64,000 nucleotides of DNA, from contig NZ_JAACYW010000020.1 of NCBI RefSeq assembly GCF_015356825.1, positions 1 to 64,000 on the forward strand, in the 5' to 3' direction. Each line of letters begins with the position of its first letter. Positions within the stretch are counted from its first letter, which is position 1. This document shows, one piece after another, positions 53,469 to 61,825 of this stretch. This DNA is from Catenulispora rubra. Its GTDB lineage: Bacteria; Actinomycetota; Actinomycetes; Streptomycetales; Catenulisporaceae. A model generated the notes under the pieces. That model saw only the letters and a program-made list of their open reading frames with translations. It did not search any database and was not told the origin of the DNA. The position numbers and the translations under genes were made by a program.

Positions 53469-54629
53469 TCACACTGGAACCGGCAAAAGCATCTCGAAGC
53501 GGCACCCGCCGTCCACGTTGCCGACTGTGACAGCACCCGAATGTGCCTCGGCGATGCCGCGCACGATGGCCAGCCCCAGGCCGGCGCCGGCCCCGACCGG
53601 GCTCTCCGTCTCCGGCGTCCGGGCCGCCGTGCCCCGCCACGCCACGTCGAAGACCCGGTCCAGGTCCTCGTCCGGGATGCCGCCGCAGGCGTCGGTGACG
53701 GCCAGCAGTACCCGCGGTTCGCCGCTCTCGCCGGCGCGGGCCAGCGCGGAGGCCTCGATCCGGACCGTGCCGTCCTCCGGGGTGTGCCGGATCGCGTTCA
53801 CCACCAGGTTCGACAGGGCGCGTGACAGTTCCCTGACATCGCCGCGCACCGTGGCCGGGGTGGTCACCACGCCCGACAGCTCGATGCCGCGGGCTCGCGC
53901 CAGCGGCTGGCCCTCGGCCAGGGCGCCGTCCACCAGGTCCGCCAGCGCCACCGACTCCAGCGTCAGCCGCAGGGCGCCCGCGTGTATCCGCGAGAGCTCG
54001 AACAGGTCGTCCACCATGCCGGCCAGCCGGTCCGCCGCCTGCCGCATCTGCACGTGGTAGCGCGCCGGGTCGGTGGCGACGCCGTCCTCCAGGGCCTCGG
54101 CCATGGCACGCAGCCCGGCCAGCGGGGTGCGCAGGTCGTGCGAGACCCAGGCGACCAGTTCGCGCCGTGAGCGTTCCAGCGCGCGCTCGCGCTCCCGCGA
54201 CTCGGCCAGCTTCGCCTGCGTCGCCCGCAGTTCCCGGTCGAGCTGGGCCAGCTCGCCGGTCATCAGGGCTTTGCCGTTCCGCGCCGGGCTCGGGGCGTCG
54301 TCGCCCTCGCCGAGGGCCTGCAGGGCGCTGCGCAGCGTGCGGCTGTCGTGCGCCAGGCTGCGGCCCAGCAGGTAGGCCAGCGCCAGCGTGACCGCCGCGC
54401 CGGACAGCGAGACGATCACCGAGACCCCGGCGTCGTGCGAGGAGATGAACATCGCGCGGGAGGCGATCACGATGCCGGCGACCACCGCCAGCGCCGCCGT
54501 CGCGGCCGAGGCGAACAACGAGGCGCGCAGCGACCGGCCGCGCAGCGCCCGCAGCGCCAGCCAGCCGATGAGCGAGGCGCCGACCGCGGAGCCGGCGCCC
54601 ATGGCGATGATCTCCAACTGGTCACGCAT
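53469..54629 (-). CDS. Two-component sensor histidine kinase
   Basis: Membrane histidine kinase of about 386 residues from ATG 54629 (MRDQLEIIAMGAGSAVGASL). Three hydrophobic stretches lie in the first 110 residues, with little external domain. The HisKA box is LVAWVSHDLRTPLAGLRAM, the N-box LSNLVVNAIRHTPEDG, the G1 box VTDACGGIPDED (D-x-C-G-G variant) and the G2 box GAGLGLAIVRGIAEAH. It overlaps the response-regulator stop by 8 bp and so forms one operon with it. The signal is not known. Confidence 0.92.
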   Translation of the reverse strand: MRDQLEIIAMGAGSAVGASLIGWLALRALRGRSLRASLFASAATAALAVVAGIVIASRAMFISSHDAGVSVIVSLSGAAVTLALAYLLGRSLAHDSRTLRSALQALGEGDDAPSPARNGKALMTGELAQLDRELRATQAKLAESRERERALERSRRELVAWVSHDLRTPLAGLRAMAEALEDGVATDPARYHVQMRQAADRLAGMVDDLFELSRIHAGALRLTLESVALADLVDGALAEGQPLARARGIELSGVVTTPATVRGDVRELSRALSNLVVNAIRHTPEDGTVRIEASALARAGESGEPRVLLAVTDACGGIPDEDLDRVFDVAWRGTAARTPETESPVGAGAGLGLAIVRGIAEAHSGAVTVGNVDGGCRFEMLLPVPV

Positions 54630-55461
54630 CGACGTCCTCCGCTGCTTCGAGCGCTGCTTCGAGCCGGTAGCCGACACCCCAGACCGTCACGATCAGCGAC
54701 GGCGCGGCCGGATCCGGCTCGATCTTCTCGCGCAGCCGCCGCACGTGCACCGTGACGGTCGACTGGTCGCCGAAGGACCAGCCCCACACCTGCTGCATCA
54801 GCTCGGCGCGGCTGAACGCCTGACCCGGGTTGGCCATCAGGAACGCCAGCAGGTCGAACTCCCGGCCGGTCAGGGCCAGCGGCTCGCCGGCCAGCCGGGC
54901 CCGGTGCGCGGTCAGGTCGACCTCCAGGCGGCCCAGGACGAGGATCTCAGGGGCCTGTGGCGGCTCGGCGCCCTGGCTCTGGCCCCGTCCGCGGCTCCGG
55001 CCGCGCGAGCGCCGCAGCACGCTTCCGGCCCGCAGCACCAGCTCCCGGGGGCTGAACGGCTTGGTGACGTAGTCGTCGGCGCCGACCTGCAACCCCAGGA
55101 TCCGGTCGCCCTCCTCGCCGCGCGCGGTCAGCATGATGACCGGGACCTCGCCCAGCGCGGTGACCCGCTGGTGCACCTCGTACCCGTCGAAGCCGGGCAG
55201 CATCAGGTCCAGCACCATCAGGTCCGGCAGCCGCTCGGCCGCCGCCGCGACCGCGGAGGGCCCGTCGGCGGCGCGGCGGACGCTGTACCCGGCGCGGGTG
55301 AGGTAGGCGGCGACGACCTCGGCGACGGTGGCGTCGTCGTCGACGACCAGGACGTCGAGCGCGGGCTCGCCGCCGTCGCGGTCGGTGACGGGATCGTCAC
55401 CGACGATGCTCGCGGAGTCCGGCGTGCCCATCGGATTGCCGCCTTCCCGGTGATCAGTCAT
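54622..55461 (-). CDS. OmpR-family response regulator
   Basis: 279-residue regulator. The receiver domain (about 36-150) has the acidic pair in LVVDDDATVAEVV, the phosphoryl-accepting Asp in LMVLDLMLPGFDGYEV and the Lys in YVTKPFSPREL. The winged-helix DNA-binding domain (about 175-270) has GREFDLLAFLMANPGQAFSR and TVTVHVRRLREKIEPDP. A Ser/Arg/Gly-rich linker (RRSRGRSRGRGQSQG) joins them. The 35-residue N-terminus is extended; a start at Met11 is also possible. First gene of the pair with the kinase, divergent from the glycosyltransferase. Confidence 0.93.
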   Translation of the reverse strand: MTDHREGGNPMGTPDSASIVGDDPVTDRDGGEPALDVLVVDDDATVAEVVAAYLTRAGYSVRRAADGPSAVAAAAERLPDLMVLDLMLPGFDGYEVHQRVTALGEVPVIMLTARGEEGDRILGLQVGADDYVTKPFSPRELVLRAGSVLRRSRGRSRGRGQSQGAEPPQAPEILVLGRLEVDLTAHRARLAGEPLALTGREFDLLAFLMANPGQAFSRAELMQQVWGWSFGDQSTVTVHVRRLREKIEPDPAAPSLIVTVWGVGYRLEAALEAAEDVDA

Positions 55462-55606
55462 TTCCCGACATTTTGCCTGGAGCTCTCGTCACGGTACTAG
55501 GGAACACCGTGTGAAGCGCTGAACGGGGCTTTCCAGTCCTTACGGAACTGTGACGACCCGGCGCGGAGCGTCGCCGGGAAGGCCCGCCGCCGGTCAGTCT
55601 GAGCCC

Positions 55607-57661
55607 ATGAGAATCGTGCGGCTCGGTGCTGCGCTGGGAGCCGCGACGCTGCTCACGCTGGGCGTTTACGCGATCGTCCGCGTCCACGGCGCCTCGGAGC
55701 TCAGCTTCGGCGGACAGGCCGAACTGGATTTCGGCGCGCTGTTCGCGCTGTACCTCGTCGGCGCGTGGTCGGTGTCGGGGCTGCCGACGCTGTGGGCGCG
55801 GTGGGTGACGCTCGGCGGTGCGGCGGCGATGCAGATCGCGGCGTTCACCACGGCGCCGCGCTACTCCGACGACCTGTACCGGTACGTGTGGGACGGCCGC
55901 GTCCAGGCCTCTGGCATCGATCCCTACCGCTACGTCCCGGTGGCGACGCGCCTGGTGGGCCTGCGCGCCGGATCCGGCCTGTTCCCGCCGACCGGCCGCG
56001 GACTCGACCCGTCCCACTGCGTGACCTCGGCCCCGGGCATCACCGCCGCCTGCACGTCCATCAACCGCCCGCTCGTGCACACGATCTACCCGCCGGTCGC
56101 CGAGGCGTACTACTTCCTCGCGCACTGGTGGGGACCGCGCGGCATCCAGATCTCGGCGGCGGTGCTCGCCCTTGGCGTCACGGTCGTCCTCCTGGTGGGA
56201 CTTCCGCGGATCGGCGTCGATTCCCGGAACGCCGTGCTGTGGGCCTGGTGCCCGACGGTGGCCGTCGAGGCCGGGAACGGCGGTCACGCCGACGTCCTCG
56301 CCGTTCTGTTCACCGCCTGCGCGTTCCTGGCGCTCGCCTCGAAGCGCGTTGCGCGCGGCGGAGTCTTCCTCGGGCTCGGCATCGCGGCGAAGGTGACCCC
56401 TGCACTGGCCGTGCCCGGAGCTCTGCGCCGCCGGCCGTTCGTTCTGTTGGCGTCCATCGCCGGCGTGGTGGTCGGGGTCTATCTGCCGCATGTCCTGGCC
56501 GTCGGCAGTGGCGTCGAGGGCTTCCTCGGCGGCTATCTGAACGAGGAGGGCTACCAGAGCGGCACGCGGTTCGCGCTCCTGGACGCGGTCTTCCCGGGGC
56601 CGCTGGTCAAACCGGCGGCGGTGGCCGTCCTGGTGGTGGCCACGATCCTGGTCTGGCGCCTGAGCGACCCGGAGCGGCCCTGGCGCGGCGCGCTGGTGCT
56701 GGCGGGCGTCGGGTTCCTGGTCACCGCGCCGCCGTTCGCCTGGTACGCCGAGCTGTTGGTGCTGTTCATCGCGTTCGCGGGCTGGCGGAGCATCGCGTGG
56801 ATCGGGGTGCCGTACGCCGGGTACGTCGTGCAGTCCGGCGGCTCGCCGGTGCAGGGGTACGGCGGGGCGTTGGGGGCGCTGGTGGTCGTGTTCGCCGGGC
56901 AGGCTGTTTTCAAGACACTTCGTCTCCGATCGGCGACACAGCGTCGCGAAACGGATCGTGCCCGTGGTGAGCTCGATCGCGATCTGGTTCCCGTTCTTGT
57001 CGGCCCAACGGACGTCATCCTCCCGTGCCTCGACGAAGCAGCGGCGCTTCCCTATGTCCTGTCCCGGATCCCCGCCGGCTACCGCGCCATCGTCGTCGAC
57101 AACGGCTCCACGGACGGCTCCGCCGAGGTGGCGGAGTCGCTGGGGGCGCTCGTCGTCCACGAGCCGCGCCGGGGCTTCGGTGCCGCCTGCCACGCGGGCC
57201 TGCTCGCCGCCACGGCGGACATCGTCTGCTTCCTCGACTGCGACGGCTCCTTCGACCCCGAAGACCTGCCGAAGGTCGCCGACGCCGTCCGCCGCGGCGA
57301 GGCCGACCTCGCGCTCGGCCAACGCAGGCCCCTGACCCGCGACGCCTGGCCCCCGCACGCCCGCCTGGCCAACCGGCTGCTGGCGCTGCGGATCCGGAGC
57401 GAGACCGGCGTGCGGATCCGCGACCTCGGGCCGATGCGCGCCGCCCGGCGCGAGGACCTGCTGGCGCTCGGGATCGAGGACCGGCGGTTCGGCTACCCGC
57501 TGGAGATGGTGCTCAAGGCCGCGCAAGGCGGCTGGCGCATCACCGAGACCGACGTCCCGTACGCGCCGCGCACCGGCAAGTCCAAGGTCACCGGAACGGT
57601 CGGCGGCACCGTCAAAGCCGTCCGCGACATGCGCCGAGTCTGGAGGGCCGCGACCCGATGA
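55607..57661 (+). CDS. Membrane glycosyltransferase: GT-C-like domain fused to a GT2 domain
   Basis: 684-residue protein from ATG 55607 (MRIVRLGAALG). The N-terminal ~430 residues are polytopic, about 11-12 helices, with GT-C-type external loops (DDLYRYVWDGRVQASGIDPY, then NRPLVHTIYPPVAEAYYFLA), resembling the GT87/DUF2029 mannosyltransferases. The C-terminal ~210 residues form a GT2 domain: DVILPCLDEAAALPYVLSRI, DNGSTDGS, and the metal-binding DxD as FLDCDGSFDPEDL. One chain would thus make and use an activated lipid sugar. The stop shares ATGA with the next gene. Sugar and acceptor are unknown. Confidence 0.86.
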   Translation: MRIVRLGAALGAATLLTLGVYAIVRVHGASELSFGGQAELDFGALFALYLVGAWSVSGLPTLWARWVTLGGAAAMQIAAFTTAPRYSDDLYRYVWDGRVQASGIDPYRYVPVATRLVGLRAGSGLFPPTGRGLDPSHCVTSAPGITAACTSINRPLVHTIYPPVAEAYYFLAHWWGPRGIQISAAVLALGVTVVLLVGLPRIGVDSRNAVLWAWCPTVAVEAGNGGHADVLAVLFTACAFLALASKRVARGGVFLGLGIAAKVTPALAVPGALRRRPFVLLASIAGVVVGVYLPHVLAVGSGVEGFLGGYLNEEGYQSGTRFALLDAVFPGPLVKPAAVAVLVVATILVWRLSDPERPWRGALVLAGVGFLVTAPPFAWYAELLVLFIAFAGWRSIAWIGVPYAGYVVQSGGSPVQGYGGALGALVVVFAGQAVFKTLRLRSATQRRETDRARGELDRDLVPVLVGPTDVILPCLDEAAALPYVLSRIPAGYRAIVVDNGSTDGSAEVAESLGALVVHEPRRGFGAACHAGLLAATADIVCFLDCDGSFDPEDLPKVADAVRRGEADLALGQRRPLTRDAWPPHARLANRLLALRIRSETGVRIRDLGPMRAARREDLLALGIEDRRFGYPLEMVLKAAQGGWRITETDVPYAPRTGKSKVTGTVGGTVKAVRDMRRVWRAATR

Positions 57662-58350
57662 GCACCCTGATCGTCATCGCGAAAGCGCCGGTTCCGGGCC
57701 GGGTGAAGACCCGGCTGACGCCGCCGTTCACGCCGCAGCAGGGGGCCGAACTGGCCCGCGCGGCGCTCGCCGACACGCTGGAAGCTGTTGCCACTGCACG
57801 GGTTTCGCTTCGGCTGTTGGCTCTGGAAGGAGATCCGGCGTTGGTCCCTGTCGAGTCGGGGTTCACGGTCGTGCCGCAGGGGACCGGTGGTCTCGATCGG
57901 CGGCTGGCTGCGGCTTTCCAGCAGGCCGCGGTTCTTGATCCGGGGCCGGTGCTGCTCGTCGGGATGGACACGCCGCAGGTGACTGGTCCGCTGTTGGAGG
58001 CGTGTATGCCCACGGCGTGGGAGGACGCGACGATCGGTCTGGCCGAGGACGGCGGGTTCTGGGCGCTGGGCTTCCGTCGTCCGCGTGAGGTGGCGTTGGA
58101 GCGGCTGCTGTTCGACGTGCCGATGTCCACGGACACGACCGGTGCCGTGCAGCTCGGCCGGCTCACCGACGCCGGGCTCAGGGTGCGGATGCTGCCGGTG
58201 CTGCGTGACGTCGACACCGTCGCGGATCTCCCGGCGGTCGCAGCCGCGGCTCCTGCGTCGCGGTTCGCTGCCGTGGCGCGTGCCGTCGGTGCGCTGCTGC
58301 CGGTGTCAGTGCCGGTGTCAGCGCCGGTGTCTGTGCCGGTGTCGGCGTGA
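57658..58350 (+). CDS. DUF2064-type glycosyl/nucleotidyl transferase (TIGR04282-like)
   Basis: 230-residue nucleotide-sugar-transferase-like protein from ATG 57658, inside the previous stop. Motifs: IVIAKAPVPGRVKTRLTPPF at the N-terminus, the family signature VGMDTPQVTGPLLEAC and the acidic LAEDGGFWALGFRRP. Some family members are annotated as arsenosugar-type glycosyltransferases; no arsenic gene is visible here. The C-terminal tail consists of repeated P-V-S/A-V residues from a 12-bp tandem repeat. The frame runs upstream to 57025 but that is an overlap with the GT2 domain. Stop overlaps the methyltransferase (GTGA). Confidence 0.83.
   Translation: MSTLIVIAKAPVPGRVKTRLTPPFTPQQGAELARAALADTLEAVATARVSLRLLALEGDPALVPVESGFTVVPQGTGGLDRRLAAAFQQAAVLDPGPVLLVGMDTPQVTGPLLEACMPTAWEDATIGLAEDGGFWALGFRRPREVALERLLFDVPMSTDTTGAVQLGRLTDAGLRVRMLPVLRDVDTVADLPAVAAAAPASRFAAVARAVGALLPVSVPVSAPVSVPVSA
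58300..58347 (+). repeat. 12-bp tandem repeat at the DUF2064 gene 3' end
   Basis: Four units of the form CCGGTGTCxGxG (58300-58311, 58312-58323, 58324-58335, 58336-58347) encode the end of the DUF2064 protein and abut its stop. The next gene's GTG overlaps the last base. The copy number is likely variable between strains. Confidence 0.7.
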
Positions 58351-58991
58351 GCGACGCCGGCGTCTGGACGGCCAGCGCGCCGTACGCCCGGGCGATCAAT
58401 GACCCGACGGCGCAGCTGGTCCTGCACGCCGATTCCGGCGAGACCCTGCTGTTGGACGCGGCGAAGTTCAGCGCGCCGCCGGACGCCGTGGACAAGGCCG
58501 TCCTGGACCGCTGCCAGGGCCCGACCCTCGATCTGGGATGCGGGCCGGGGCGGCTGGTCGCCGAGCTGGCCGGGCGCGGGGTGCCGGCGTTGGGGGTGGA
58601 CGTCGCGCCGTTCGCGCTGTTGCTGAGCCGCGCGAGCGGGGCGAGCGCGCTGCGCCGGTCGATCTTCGACCGGCTGCCGGGCGCCGGGCGGTGGCCGCAC
58701 GCGCTGTTGATGGACGGGAACATCGGGATCGGCGGTGATCCCGGGGCGTTGCTGGAGCGGCTGCGCACTCTGATCCGGCCGCGCAGCGGGGAGCTGATCG
58801 TGGAGACCGAGGCGGACGATGTCGACGTGCGGTATCGGGTGCGGTTCGGCGGCGGTGGCGGGGACGAATTCGGTTGGGCCCGCATCGGATCCGAGTCGCT
58901 GCTCGCGTTGGCGGCGCCGCTCGGGTACGTGGCGCGCCAGGTGTGGACGGCCGACGGCCGCAGGTTCGTCGCGTTGAGTTACCTGGGCTAG
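58347..58991 (+). CDS. Class I SAM-dependent methyltransferase
   Basis: 214 residues from GTG 58347, coupled to the DUF2064 gene. Motif I (SAM) is TLDLGCGPGRLVAELAGRG, with motif II-like ALGVDVAPFALLLSRAS and a later acidic stretch VETEADDVDVRYRVR. The N-terminal lead (APYARAINDPTAQLVLHADS) is typical of the group found next to GT2/DUF2064 genes. It probably methylates the product of the two upstream transferases. No Cys-rich or radical-SAM features. Confidence 0.85.
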   Translation: MSDAGVWTASAPYARAINDPTAQLVLHADSGETLLLDAAKFSAPPDAVDKAVLDRCQGPTLDLGCGPGRLVAELAGRGVPALGVDVAPFALLLSRASGASALRRSIFDRLPGAGRWPHALLMDGNIGIGGDPGALLERLRTLIRPRSGELIVETEADDVDVRYRVRFGGGGGDEFGWARIGSESLLALAAPLGYVARQVWTADGRRFVALSYLG

Positions 58992-59018
58992 TCGGTTTGC
59001 CGGATTAGGGTTGCGGAC

Positions 59019-59465
59019 GTGACCTCCCCGCAGTCCTCGCAATCCCCACAGCCCGCCGGCTACTCCGGCACCCCGCTGCCCAAGAAACTCGGCATCAAGG
59101 CCGGGTACTACGTGCTCTTCCACGATGCCCCCGCCGACTTCGATCCGCAGCCTCTGCCGTACGACGTGACGGTCGAGACGGCCGCGGATGGCGGCGCCGG
59201 GCCGTATGACGTGATCGTGGCGTTCGCCAAGGACGGTGCGACGCTCACCGAGGACTACGCCAACCTCCCGGGCCTGTTGTCCAAGAGCGGCGCGCTGTGG
59301 ATGTGCTGGCCGAAGAAGGCCTCGGGCGTCGTGACCGACGTCACCGAGAACGTGGTCCGTGAGGACGCGCTGGCGTTGCCGATCGGGTTGGTGGACGTGA
59401 AGATCGCGGCGATCGACGCCACGTGGTCCGGGCTGAAGCTGGTGTACCGGCTCGACCGGCGGTAG
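59019..59465 (+). CDS. DUF3052-family protein
   Basis: 148-residue protein from GTG 59019. It has the DUF3052 pattern GYSGTPLPKKLGIKAGYYVL at the N-terminus and the middle YDVIVAFAKDGATLTEDYAN followed by LWMCWPKKASGV and DVTENVVREDALAL. The family is widespread in actinobacteria and of unknown function, predicted cytoplasmic. It follows the methyltransferase by 27 bp, so it may be in the same transcript. Confidence 0.85.
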   Translation: MTSPQSSQSPQPAGYSGTPLPKKLGIKAGYYVLFHDAPADFDPQPLPYDVTVETAADGGAGPYDVIVAFAKDGATLTEDYANLPGLLSKSGALWMCWPKKASGVVTDVTENVVREDALALPIGLVDVKIAAIDATWSGLKLVYRLDRR

Positions 59466-59617
59466 TCGTCCGGGTCGTCGTCCAGGTCGCGGTCCGGGCG
59501 GTAGTTGTTTGCTCAACTAGCCGCGGAGGCCGTCCCACCAGCACCGAAGGCCCCATCCGGAGCACGGGTTGGCCGGATCAGACATATCGCGAGCGTTCCG
59601 CCAGTAGGCTGATACGT

Positions 59618-61816
59618 ATGCGGCAGCCCGTGCAGACCCTCCTCGAGCACGTGCGGCGTGGCTTGGGCGGCGCCGTCCTGCTCGGTGGCGCGGCTCCGGC
59701 GGACTTCGCCGGGATCGCGGGTCCCGTCGTCGACGGCTTGTGTGTGCTGCGCGCCGGCGGTGGTCTGCCGGCCGTGCAGGTGGCTCAGATTGCTGAGACA
59801 GCGCAGACTTTTGAGACAGCGCAGATCACTGAGACAACGCAGATCGCCGACGCAGCGCAGCTTGCCGAGACGGCAGCGATCGCAGCCTTCAGCGGACTGG
59901 CCGATCTGGTGCGCCCGCTGATCGACGGCGAGTCGGGGCTCGATCTCGAGCGCGGTGCCGGCCACGTCGGCCGGGCGGCCGGAGACCTCATCGCGCGGGC
60001 CGCGGCGGTGCAGCCGGTGGTCGCGGTGGTCGGCGACGCGCATCTGCTGGACCGGCCGTCGGCGATCGCGATCGCGGTCGCCGTGCGCGCCACCAGGCGG
60101 GCGCCGGTGGCGTGGGTGCTCACCGTCGACGACGTGCGCCGGGCCCCGTTCGGTGCGCTCGGCGCGGTGGCGGTGCAGCTCCAGCGGCCGGTCGCGGCCG
60201 GGGACCTGCCGAAGGCGACGACGCGGGCGCTGCTCGTGCTGGCCGCCAGCGCGACGGGGCACATCGACGAGGTCGGCGGGGCGCTGGACCACCTCGGGCT
60301 GCGGGTCGGGGATCTGGCCCCGGCGGTCGCCGAGGGCGTGATCGAGGCGACGACCTCCGGCTGGCGGTTCCGCGACCTCGGCGTGGCGACGTCCATCTAC
60401 GCGACGGCCACGCCGACCGAGCGGCAGGAGACGCACGCGGCGTTCGTCGACGCGATCAACGAGCTGCGGGAGGCCGAGAAGGGCGAGATCCTGGCCCGGC
60501 ACCTGGCCGGTGCGGCGGTCGGCCCGGACGGTGCGGCGGCCGAGGCGCTGGGGCGGGCCGCGGACGGCGCGCGGTTGCGGGGGGCGCTGGAGGCTTCGCG
60601 GTCGTCGTACGGGCGGGCGGCGAGTCTGTCCCCTGATCCGGGTGCGCGGGCCCGCTGGCTGACCGGCGCGGCCGACACCGCGCGGCTGCTCGGGGATCTC
60701 GGCGGCCTCGGCCGGGCGATCCGGGAGGCGCGCGTGCTCACGGATGACGCGACGCTGCACAACCGGCTGGACCGCATCGCGACCCGGACCTCGGTTCTGC
60801 GCACGCCGCAGGCCAAAATCAAGACTTTGCTGGAGAGCGGCAGCCACACCACCGCGATCGGGCTGATCCTGGCCGGCCGCGCCATCGACGCCGAGGCGAT
60901 GTTGGCGCCGGTGGTCTCGTCCGCGCTGATGTCCGATCCGCTGGACATGGGGCCGTTGACGGTGCCGGCCATCGCGGCCGGGGCGATGTGGACGTGCGAT
61001 GTCAGAGGCGCGGCTGCTGTGCTGGACCGCTCAATCGCTCTATTGCGTGCGTATGGGGCGGCCGAGCATCTTCCCGCTCTATTGGTCGTGCGGGCCGAGG
61101 TGGGTTTCCGCGCGGGGCGGTGGCCTGCGGCCCGGGACGACGCGATGGAGGCGGCGGGGCTGGCTGCGCGGTTGGGGCAGCAGCCGGTTCGGGTGGTGGC
61201 GCGGGGGTTGGCGCTGCGCGTCAGTTCCCTGATGGGGGCGCCGACCGAGGACGCGGCGCTGGTCGAGGCGGAGTCCACGGGGTCCGAGGCTTATGTGCTG
61301 TGGCCGCGGCATGCCGTTGGCGTGGCGTTGTTGGCCGAGCGCAAGTGGGAGGCTGCGGCGACGGTGTTGGGCGAGGTCGCGGTGGGGTTGGAGCGGCTGG
61401 GGGTTCAGGATCCGTCGGTGCTTCCCGTGGCGGGTGATTTGGTCGAAGCCCTGGTGCGGTCTGGGGAGTCGGCGAAGGCCCGGGACGTGGCGGAGGCGGC
61501 GAAGGACGCTGTGGCCATGTCGATGTCGATAGTGGTTCGGGCTGTGGCCGAGCGTTGTCTCGGGCAGGTCGGCAAGGCTGCGAAGGCCAAGCAGCACTTT
61601 GAGAAGGCGCTGCGGCTGCACGCCGAGACCGATGACCGGTATGAGGAAGCGCGGACGCTGTTGGCGTTCGGGCGTCTCGACGGCGATCGTGCGCGGCTGG
61701 AGGCGGCGGGGGACCGGTTCGCGGCGCTCGGGGCGTGGCCCTGGTTGGCGCAGGTCGAGGAGGAGCTCGCGGGGAAGCGGTCGCGGAAGAAGCTCGGGGC
61801 TCTGACGGCGAAGTAG
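59618..61816 (+). CDS. Degenerate LAL-type ATPase/TPR protein
   Basis: 732 residues from ATG 59618. The layout resembles the ATPase part of LAL regulators: AAFSGLADLVRPLIDGE is the equivalent of the usual 'F-x-G-L-x-x-L-x-R-P-L' segment and PVVAVVGDAHLLDRPSAIAI that of Walker B. Walker A is not recognisable (GGAVLLGGAAPADFAGI in its place) and no LuxR helix-turn-helix is at the C-terminus. The rest is helical TPR-like, with Ala-rich heptads. A six-residue tandem repeat (59786-59875) lies in the N-terminal part. Nucleotide binding is doubtful. A scaffold or regulator that has lost its catalytic parts is my best guess. Confidence 0.68.
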   Translation: MRQPVQTLLEHVRRGLGGAVLLGGAAPADFAGIAGPVVDGLCVLRAGGGLPAVQVAQIAETAQTFETAQITETTQIADAAQLAETAAIAAFSGLADLVRPLIDGESGLDLERGAGHVGRAAGDLIARAAAVQPVVAVVGDAHLLDRPSAIAIAVAVRATRRAPVAWVLTVDDVRRAPFGALGAVAVQLQRPVAAGDLPKATTRALLVLAASATGHIDEVGGALDHLGLRVGDLAPAVAEGVIEATTSGWRFRDLGVATSIYATATPTERQETHAAFVDAINELREAEKGEILARHLAGAAVGPDGAAAEALGRAADGARLRGALEASRSSYGRAASLSPDPGARARWLTGAADTARLLGDLGGLGRAIREARVLTDDATLHNRLDRIATRTSVLRTPQAKIKTLLESGSHTTAIGLILAGRAIDAEAMLAPVVSSALMSDPLDMGPLTVPAIAAGAMWTCDVRGAAAVLDRSIALLRAYGAAEHLPALLVVRAEVGFRAGRWPAARDDAMEAAGLAARLGQQPVRVVARGLALRVSSLMGAPTEDAALVEAESTGSEAYVLWPRHAVGVALLAERKWEAAATVLGEVAVGLERLGVQDPSVLPVAGDLVEALVRSGESAKARDVAEAAKDAVAMSMSIVVRAVAERCLGQVGKAAKAKQHFEKALRLHAETDDRYEEARTLLAFGRLDGDRARLEAAGDRFAALGAWPWLAQVEEELAGKRSRKKLGALTAK
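59786..59875 (+). repeat. 18-bp tandem repeat (five copies)
   Basis: Five imperfect 18-bp units encode QIAETA, QTFETA, QITETT, QIADAA and QLAETA in the degenerate LAL-type protein. The pattern predicts an amphipathic helix or coil. It is inserted between the remnant Walker A region and the FSGLADL segment. Confidence 0.75.
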
Positions 61817-61825
61817 CCTTGGCTC

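Noticed and set aside
55607-58991. Arsenosugar biosynthesis cluster
   Set aside because: The DUF2064 relationship alone does not justify it; no ArsM-type or radical-SAM arsenic gene is present.
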